A stretch of DNA of 9,887 bases. Origin: Betaproteobacteria bacterium. Its GTDB lineage: Bacteria > Pseudomonadota > Gammaproteobacteria > Burkholderiales > Rhodocyclaceae. A program made the translations under genes and the position numbers. The stretch is taken from the NCBI GenBank assembly GCA_025997075.1, contig BNUC01000131.1, positions 1-9,887 on the forward strand, written 5' to 3'. Numbering within the stretch: position 1 is the first letter of the stretch; every line of letters starts with the position of its first letter. The notes under the pieces were generated by a model. The model was not told the DNA's origin. It ran no database searches and saw nothing but the letters and a program-made list of their open reading frames with translations. Shown here piece by piece: positions 5,446 to 9,887 of this stretch.

Positions 5446-5946
5446 ATGTCGAATCAACAAGCCCTTGTCGGCATCGTGATGGGATCGGACAGCGACTGGC
5501 CCGTGATGCGCGCCTGCGCCGAAACGCTAAGCAAATTTGGCGTACCCTACGAGGCCAGGGTTCTCTCCGCGCACCGCACGCCGGATGCCGCGCTGGACTA
5601 TGCCGCGACAGCCCAACAACGCGGCATGAAAGTGCTGATCGGCGCGGCAGGCGGCGCGGCCCACCTGGCGGGCGTGCTCGCGGCGAAGACGGAACTTCCG
5701 GTGCTGGCCGTGCCGATGCCGTCCAAATATTTGCAGGGGCTGGATTCCCTGCTGGCCATGGTGCAAATGCCCGGCGGCATTCCCGTCGCCACCTTCGCCA
5801 TCGGTGAAGCCGGCGCCACCAATGCCGCTCTGTTCTCGATAGCACTGCTCGCGCTCAACGATGCCGAACTCGCGCGCAAGCTGAGCGATTTCCGCGCCCA
5901 GCAGGCCGCGAAGGTTCTTGCGAAGACCTTGCCCGACCTGCCTTGA
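5446..5946 (+). CDS. purE: 5-(carboxyamino)imidazole ribonucleotide mutase, class I PurE
   Basis: The enzyme converts N5-CAIR to 4-carboxy-AIR in de novo purine synthesis. The protein has 166 residues. Motifs in order are GSDSDW (13-18), SAHRTP with catalytic His43 (41-46), AGGAAHLAG (68-76), SKYLQGLDSL (93-102), QMPGGIPVAT (107-116) and GEAGATNAALF (120-130). These mark the class I, bacterial form, which depends on PurK to make N5-CAIR. The usual AAHLPG is AAHLAG here, a small departure. The ATG at 5446 is chosen because CAGGAG lies just upstream (5434-5439) and GSDSD then falls at its usual distance; an upstream ATG at 5383 would add residues outside the family and overlap the hairpin end. 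purK, often the next gene in relatives, is not here. Confidence 0.96.
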   Translation: MSNQQALVGIVMGSDSDWPVMRACAETLSKFGVPYEARVLSAHRTPDAALDYAATAQQRGMKVLIGAAGGAAHLAGVLAAKTELPVLAVPMPSKYLQGLDSLLAMVQMPGGIPVATFAIGEAGATNAALFSIALLALNDAELARKLSDFRAQQAAKVLAKTLPDLP

Positions 5947-5948
5947 AG

Positions 5949-6195
5949 GACGACACTTCCCGCGGAGTATGGCGATCCATCTTCCTCCCCCCTCGCGGGG
6001 GAGGATGCTCCGAATTTTGGTAAAAGCGCAGGAGAGGGGGCGGCGGTTCAGCGCGAAACAGGGCTGGAATAGGCCCAATCCTCCCCCTCTCCTGCCCCTG
6101 CCGGGGCACCCTCTCCCACAAGGGGAGAGGGAAAGCAAACGCCTGTTCATGCTTTACCATGACAAATATATTCATGCGATGGCCCTGTCGGAAAC
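5949..6195. repeat. Block of intergenic repeats between purE and sua5 (mosaic repeat copy B plus hairpins)
   Basis: Bases 5949-6003 are a reverse-oriented, near-identical copy of the core at 3606-3658. Three hairpins follow: cctccccc/gggggagg (5984-5991, 5997-6004), caggagaggggg/ccccctctcctg (6029-6040, 6083-6094) and ccctctccc/gggagaggg (6109-6117, 6123-6131). The block ends with atgcgatggccctg (6174-6187), also seen twice at 3592-3688. A TATATT at 6167-6172 could be a -10 box for sua5, but no good -35 goes with it. There is no coding capacity and no trace of purK. Confidence 0.65.
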
Positions 6196-6201
6196 ACGCT
6201 A

Positions 6202-7269
6202 ATGTGCCCTAACGCGCCACATAACTTATCTCCCAATTCGACGCCAATATCCCCGGATTTAGCCGCCGCCGTCCGGCTGCTGCAATCAGGGGAACTGGTC
6301 GCTTTCCCGACCGAGACGGTTTACGGTTTGGGCGCCGACGCTGCCAACCCGACGGCGGTAGCCAAAATTTTCGCCGCCAAGGGCCGGCCGGCTGAGCATC
6401 CGCTGATCGTCCACCTGTCGGGCGCCGACTATCTGGAGCAGTGGGCCCGCGATATTCCCTCGTCAGCCCGGAAACTCGCGGAAGCCTTCTGGCCGGGGCC
6501 TTTGACCCTGATTCTCGCGCGCGCCCCGACCGTCCCGTACGCCGTCACCGGAGGACAGGAGACCGTCGGCGTCCGCGTGCCGTCCCATCCCCTGGCGCTC
6601 GCCCTGTTGCGCGCCTATGCGCAGGAGGGCGGCGGACGTGGCGCCATGTGCGGCGTCGCCGCCCCGTCGGCCAATCGCTTCGGCCGCATCAGTCCCACCG
6701 ACGCCGCGCACGTGCGCGAAGAACTGGGCGCTGCCGTCGCCCTGGTGCTCGACGGAGGCGCCTGCGATGTCGGCATCGAATCGACGATCATCGACCTCAC
6801 GCGCCACGGTCTGCCGCCGCGCCTGCTGCGCCCCGGACACATCACTCCCGAACAGATCGGGGAAGTCATCGGCGAGTTCCCGGAAGTGCCGGACAGCATG
6901 AAGCCGGCCAAGGTCCCGCGCGTATCCGGTTCGCTCGACGGCCACTATGCGCCGCGTACCGCGATGCGTCTGACGGCATCCGGCGACTTGTTCCGGGCCA
7001 TCGAGGAGACGCAGGCCCAGGGCAAGCGCTGCGGTCTTTTGCTGCACAGCCTTCTCACACCGCCGCAAACTCATTTGCTCCATTCGCTCCGCCGCCTGCC
7101 GGACAATCCGGCGGCTTACGCGCGTGGCCTCTACGCCGCCCTGCGCGAACTCGACCAGGCTGGCAACGACATCATCCTCGTCGAAGCCATCCCGTCCGGC
7201 CCGGATTGGGCAGCCGTCGCCGATCGCCCGCGCCGGGCCGTGCACGGCTCGGGAATCAAGCCATTGTAG
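6202..7269 (+). CDS. sua5: L-threonylcarbamoyladenylate synthase, long Sua5/YwlC type
   Basis: The enzyme makes threonylcarbamoyl-AMP from threonine, bicarbonate and ATP, the first step of the t6A37 modification in tRNAs that read ANN codons. At 355 residues it is the two-domain Sua5 form. The YrdC-like domain (about 16-212) has FPTETVYGLGADA (35-47), KGRP (60-63), HPLIVHL (66-72), WPGPLTLIL (97-105), RVPSHPLALALL (125-136), APSANRFGRISPT (154-166) and GIESTIIDL (191-199). A linker with GHYAPRT (247-253), matching the usual YRHYAP, leads to the C-terminal Sua5 domain ending in DRPRRAVHG. The ATG at 6202 directly follows the repeat block and has no clear ribosome binding site. Its stop codon lies inside the next repeat element. 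Confidence 0.95.
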   Translation: MCPNAPHNLSPNSTPISPDLAAAVRLLQSGELVAFPTETVYGLGADAANPTAVAKIFAAKGRPAEHPLIVHLSGADYLEQWARDIPSSARKLAEAFWPGPLTLILARAPTVPYAVTGGQETVGVRVPSHPLALALLRAYAQEGGGRGAMCGVAAPSANRFGRISPTDAAHVREELGAAVALVLDGGACDVGIESTIIDLTRHGLPPRLLRPGHITPEQIGEVIGEFPEVPDSMKPAKVPRVSGSLDGHYAPRTAMRLTASGDLFRAIEETQAQGKRCGLLLHSLLTPPQTHLLHSLRRLPDNPAAYARGLYAALRELDQAGNDIILVEAIPSGPDWAAVADRPRRAVHGSGIKPL

Positions 7270-7342
7270 GGGCAAGCCCCCGTGCTTGCCCTGGTTTGTA
7301 TCCCTGACAATTCCGGGCGGCCACGGGGGGCCGCCCCTACAA
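7264..7342. repeat. Small inverted-repeat element with ttgtaggggc termini
   Basis: Termini ttgtaggggc (7264-7273) and gcccctacaa (7333-7342) are perfect inverted repeats. Inside are two more hairpins: gggcaagc/gcttgccc (7270-7277, 7284-7291) and gggcggcc/ggccgccc (7315-7322, 7329-7336). This TGTAGGGGC...GCCCCTACA pattern is a common non-coding repeat. It supplies the TAG stop of sua5 (7267-7269) and lies between two convergent genes, so it may also act as a terminator. Confidence 0.65.
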
Positions 7343-7375
7343 AAAACGGCCTGTGTGACTTTGTCAGCATGTCTT

Positions 7376-8281
7376 TCAAAACCGATCGCGGTGGCGCGTG
7401 AAATAAACTCCGCCGAATACAAAGGCCGCACCGACGGCCTGCAATGCGCCGAAGGTCTCCCCAAGCAGAAAATAAGCCACGACAACAGCAAACACAGGAG
7501 TCAGATTATTGAACACCGACGCGCGCGCGGTCCCGATCACGCCCGCGCCCCATATCCACAGAAAATTCGCCAGGCACAATCCGAACACGCCTGAAAAAAT
7601 GATGCTGCCCCAGGCCGGGAGCGGCAGCTCTGACCACACCACGTCGCGCATCGTCGGCAAGGACACCGCCAGCAGCAGAACGGTCGTGACGACCATCAGG
7701 AAGGCCGTAACCTGATAGGTGGAATAGCGGTCGAGCAGTTCCCTGGAAAACACCGTGTAATAGGCATAGCCAGCCTGTGCTCCAAGAAGCAGCAAGGTGC
7801 CGACCAGATGGTTGCCCGCCAGACTCAGCTCCCGTCCGGCGCCGAGCACGATCAGGACGATTCCCACAATCGAACAGACGATACTCACCACCACGGCGCG
7901 GTTGATTTTATCGAACCCGTAAAACCGGTTGAGCAGCAACACGTAAACCGGGAGCAGGCAGCCCATGAACGCCGCGTTACCCGAGGTTGTCCGGTGGATA
8001 CCCTCGGTAAAAAGAAGCTGAAAAGCGAAAAAGCCGAAAATACTGGCGCGCAGCAACACCCAGACATCCTTGCGCGTCATCCGGCGATAGCTGCCCGACA
8101 GCCACAGCACAAGCAATGCGACGACGCTGCCGACGATCATGCGTGCCACGTTGTAGGGCTGCGGGGAAATAGATTGCAACCCCAGCTTGATGATCGGCGG
8201 ATTCATGCCCCACAACAAGGCGACCAGCAGGAGCATACATTCGGCAAGAAGCGTCTTCCTCTTGTCGTTCGAGTCAGCCAT
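7376..8281 (-). CDS. EamA/DMT-family inner-membrane transporter
   Basis: A protein of 301 residues, very hydrophobic, with about ten transmembrane segments in two EamA repeats. The first repeat begins at LLLVALLWGMNPPIIKLG, holding the WG typical of the family. The second begins after the HLVGTLLLLGAQAGYAYY segment and ends in LGETFGALQAVGAAFVFGGVYF. The xGE motif and the final glycine-rich helix are typical of drug/metabolite exporters. Substrate cannot be inferred. The ATG at 8281 is preferred: the TTG at 8308 would add nine polar residues (MKRIPDNPS) and neither start has a strong ribosome binding site. It is convergent with sua5, and the small exported-protein gene lies 116 bases upstream on the same strand. 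Confidence 0.9.
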   Translation of the reverse strand: MADSNDKRKTLLAECMLLLVALLWGMNPPIIKLGLQSISPQPYNVARMIVGSVVALLVLWLSGSYRRMTRKDVWVLLRASIFGFFAFQLLFTEGIHRTTSGNAAFMGCLLPVYVLLLNRFYGFDKINRAVVVSIVCSIVGIVLIVLGAGRELSLAGNHLVGTLLLLGAQAGYAYYTVFSRELLDRYSTYQVTAFLMVVTTVLLLAVSLPTMRDVVWSELPLPAWGSIIFSGVFGLCLANFLWIWGAGVIGTARASVFNNLTPVFAVVVAYFLLGETFGALQAVGAAFVFGGVYFTRHRDRF

Positions 8282-8397
8282 AGACGGGTTATCCGGTATC
8301 CGTTTCAAGAAGATTTCATTTCAGGGTTTTAACAACACGCAATCGCTACGGGCGGCACGGCGAAGCCGATACAGTCACCGACGATTTGGAAATGGAA

Positions 8398-8628
8398 TTA
8401 TTTCGTATTTCTTGTTCTTTCTTTTTCAGTCGCCCGGATATTCCGACGCTGACAGCGCGGGTCGACGTAAATCACCGGCAGACGGGTCCATCCCTCTCCC
8501 GGCGAAGTCTGCGCACAGACAATATCCCCGGTGGCGCCCTGCCACCTGTACCACGGCGCGGGCGCGGCCCAGACCGGCAGCGCAAAGACAAGCAACAAGG
8601 TCATGGCGAACAACACAAAACGCTTCAT
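8398..8628 (-). CDS. Small exported protein of unknown function
   Basis: A 76-residue protein. The N-terminus MKRFVLFAMTLLLVFALPVWA is a clear Sec signal peptide (basic start, hydrophobic core, AxA-type cleavage near PVWAAPA). The mature part is about 55 residues, with WYRWQG, GDIVCAQTSPGEGW and YVDPRCQRR. Its two cysteines could form a disulphide in the periplasm. The C-terminal tail is highly basic. The CAQTSPGEGW...D.RC pattern recalls small uncharacterised betaproteobacterial proteins, but I cannot name a function. The ATG at 8628 is preferred to the GTG at 8646 because it gives a standard signal peptide. The ATG overlaps the stop codon of the integrase remnant frame (ATGA), probably by chance. 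Confidence 0.7.
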   Translation of the reverse strand: MKRFVLFAMTLLLVFALPVWAAPAPWYRWQGATGDIVCAQTSPGEGWTRLPVIYVDPRCQRRNIRATEKERTRNTK

Positions 8629-8819
8629 GGAAGCCCCCGCAGGCACGAAGCGTCTATTGTAGACTCAAGCGCGTGAAAAAGAACGGCGGATACAGGCAAA
8701 TCGCCCGTCCCGACAACCCCATATGTTTCAAATTTCGTGCGAAATTTCCTCGATTGGCGAGCACCCTGGACATATACTTGAACCCGATATTCAGCACCCT
8801 GCTTATAGATTGACGCCAC
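8625..8819 (-). pseudogene. Remnant of a phage-type tyrosine integrase (N-terminal arm-binding piece only)
   Basis: From a GTG at 8819 the minus strand reads VASIYKQGAEYRVQVYVQG followed by ARQSRKFRTKFE. This is the usual start of phage/island integrases, in which a three-strand arm-site binding domain reads MASIxKxGxxWRVQVxxxGxRxSxxFxTKxEA. After about 31 residues (about 8727) the similarity ends and the rest up to TGA at 8625 looks non-coding. The core-binding and catalytic R-H-R-Y parts of an integrase of about 350-400 residues are absent. It lies 130 bases past the 3' end of a tRNA gene on the same strand, the classic position for an island integrase. A complete small gene is possible but unlikely. 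Confidence 0.55.
8656..8661 (-). promoter_or_regulatory. Candidate -10 box for the small exported protein gene
   Basis: On the minus strand TACAAT occupies 8661-8656, giving a predicted start about 20 bases ahead of the ATG at 8628. The matching -35 region is poor. Confidence 0.3.
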
Positions 8820-8951
8820 GTATATAATTCCGTGGGGGAATTGTGTGTAATTGGAGTTTGGTTTTGGCTGCAAAAAACGCAAAGACAATGAAAACCAAGC
8901 CTTTGATTTTTATTTATTTTTGCGTTTCTGGAGAAGCTGCAAAAATGCGGG

Positions 8952-9025
8952 TGGTGCCCCCGGTCGGAATCGAACCAACACCTGATGATTACAAATCAAC
9001 TGCACGACCTTCATGCTACGGGGGC
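8952..9025 (-). tRNA. tRNA-Thr (UGU anticodon) with an unusual D-arm
   Basis: The acceptor stem gcccccg/cgggggc is perfect and ends in ACCA, so CCA is encoded. The anticodon loop tttgtaa puts TGT at 8993-8991, reading the Thr codon ACA. The anticodon stem gttga/tcatc has one T-T mismatch. The T-arm gttgg-ttcgatt-ccgac is normal. The D-arm is odd: stem gcat/gtgc around gaaggtc keeps GG but lacks the usual A14 and A21, and the molecule is a little short (74 bases with CCA). A perfect TATAAT lies just upstream on the same strand, which argues that it is transcribed. Function is likely but a decayed or mobile-element tRNA is possible. Confidence 0.8.
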
Positions 9026-9047
9026 TACATCCTGGATCGAAGCATGT

Positions 9048-9053
9048 ATTATA
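9048..9053 (-). promoter_or_regulatory. -10 box of the tRNA-Thr gene
   Basis: A perfect TATAAT on the minus strand (9053-9048) lies 22 bases before the tRNA 5' end, which would give a leader of about 16 bases. The -35 region near 9076-9071 (ctgcga) is a weak match. Confidence 0.5.
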
Positions 9054-9087
9054 TCTGAACAGGATAGGTATCGCAGTCCGGGTGTTT

Positions 9088-9116
9088 TTGCCGGTTTTTA
9101 GAGTCATACATACAAC
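9088..9116 (+). promoter_or_regulatory. Weak promoter candidate for the GGDEF-type gene
   Basis: TTGCCG (9088-9093) and TACAAC (9111-9116) are 17 bases apart, each matching four of six consensus positions. They lie 23 bases before the ATG at 9139. Confidence 0.25.
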
Positions 9117-9138
9117 ATTTACTGAATCACGCATAAGC

Positions 9139-9887
9139 ATGGCGACACTCACCAACCCGACGGACATTGCGCGGGAGACGTTAAAGCAGATGATGCTCCG
9201 GCGCATGGCGCCGTCGCCGGACAATTACCACGCGATCTATAACGAGATCGCCGGTATCGAGGAAAAGCCGGCGGAAACCTTCCCTGAACGCGAACTCAAA
9301 TCGCTGCTTTCCTTGTTGCCCAAGAAAACTCCGGCTCAGCAGGGACTCGCGCGCCTGCTCGACCAGGCGCTCAAGAATCAGGATTGGGAAAGCTATAGCA
9401 CCCCGCTGGCTCACTTCATCCGCGAACACAGCAGCGAGTCGAATCTGGCCTGGGGAGAATTGATCGCCGAGTTTCTGCAACAGTGGGAAATCAAACAGAG
9501 TGGTCTCACGCAGGCAAAGAAGCGCGAATCGCTTGATCGGGTGCTGTCGGCAAACGCCAGGAACAGCGAACTCCTCTTCGAACGCTTGCAAAACCTGGTC
9601 CGTTCCTGGTCGAGGAACGAGGCCGATGTTGACGACATCGAACCGGCGGGAACCGTACAGGAATCGGTCGCCGTCACCGACGCTTCGGTATCGCGCGCCA
9701 GCGAGCTGTTGCCCGAACTGCGTGAGACCTTCGCTTTCACGCTGGAAACCGTCGTCATCACGCTGCTCGAAGACGAGTCAGAAGCCGCCGCGCAAGTCAG
9801 GGTGTTTGCGGCGGCCGTGCGCAGCGCGTCAACGCTGAATGCCATTTCCGAACTGCTCGCGGACATCAAGCACTTCGCCTTTTCGCT
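9139..9887 (+). CDS. Probable GGDEF signalling protein, N-terminal part (cut by window end)
   Basis: An open frame runs from the ATG at 9139 to the end of the window without a stop (249 codons). The start, with DIARETLKQMMLRRMAPSPDNYHAIYNEIAG, is the pattern found at the N-terminus of betaproteobacterial diguanylate-cyclase proteins, in which a helical region with (T/S)PDNYxxxYxEIAG precedes a GGDEF domain. The visible part is helical and rich in Glu, Leu and Ala, with no membrane segment, which suggests a cytosolic sensor module; its catalytic domain would lie beyond the window. The start has no strong ribosome binding site. The opposite strand and other frames also contain ORFs here, but only this frame looks like protein. 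The GGDEF assignment rests on the N-terminal pattern alone. Confidence 0.75.
   Translation, partial: MATLTNPTDIARETLKQMMLRRMAPSPDNYHAIYNEIAGIEEKPAETFPERELKSLLSLLPKKTPAQQGLARLLDQALKNQDWESYSTPLAHFIREHSSESNLAWGELIAEFLQQWEIKQSGLTQAKKRESLDRVLSANARNSELLFERLQNLVRSWSRNEADVDDIEPAGTVQESVAVTDASVSRASELLPELRETFAFTLETVVITLLEDESEAAAQVRVFAAAVRSASTLNAISELLADIKHFAFS

Noticed and set aside
6463..7491. A 342-codon minus-strand ORF
   Set aside because: It is a shadow of sua5 with no domain features; sua5 motifs on the plus strand are unmistakable.
8916..8946. Terminator for the tRNA-Thr gene (atttttgc/gcaaaaat hairpin)
   Set aside because: The stem is AT-rich with a 15-base loop and no T-run follows on the minus strand, so termination there is not supported.
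8843..9058. A 71-codon plus-strand ORF with GIEPTPDDYKST
   Set aside because: It is antisense translation of the tRNA-Thr gene, not a protein.

Overview
The window is a stretch of chromosome from a GC-rich proteobacterium. Betaproteobacteria is the best fit, and Rhodocyclales- or Nitrosomonadales-like is a guess. The basis is folD, purE and a long-form Sua5 gene close together, a GGDEF-type N-terminal module of the kind common in that class, and several intergenic repeat types typical of it. No rRNA, CRISPR array or intact mobile element is visible.

Region 1 (1-1663): the 3' part of a DUF2201-type metallopeptidase/VWA gene. Its 5' 132 bases lie in the wrong orientation: reverse-complementing bases 1-132 restores the expected protein in frame. 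Next comes a complete PaaA2/ParE-like toxin-antitoxin pair. Region 2 (1664-2386): no convincing protein gene, but two tandem degenerate tRNA-like elements, both with an AAU anticodon. Region 3 (2387-3577): a soluble-looking slipin (SPFH) gene with a strong ribosome binding site, followed by a hairpin.

Region 4 (3578-4402): packed with repeats (mosaic repeat, heptad-repeat hairpin, MITE-like hairpin) that run into the stump of a vapC toxin gene. Its Phd/YefM antitoxin gene is intact, with an 18-bp palindromic operator upstream. Region 5 (4403-7269): three housekeeping genes on the plus strand. folD supplies one-carbon folates, purE acts in purine synthesis and sua5 makes the tRNA t6A precursor. 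Every gap here holds a different inverted repeat, and purK, often found between purE and sua5 in relatives, is absent.

Region 6 (7270-9025, minus strand): an EamA/DMT transporter, a small exported protein, a stub of a phage-type integrase and a tRNA-Thr(UGU) gene with an unusual D-arm. The stub beside the tRNA looks like the scar of an old island. Region 7 (9139-end): the N-terminal part of a probable GGDEF signalling protein, cut by the window edge.

I see no clear new multi-gene system. The strongest anomalies are the inverted segment at the left edge, the tandem AAU tRNA-like elements, the repeat-truncated vapC, and the odd tRNA-Thr next to an integrase remnant.
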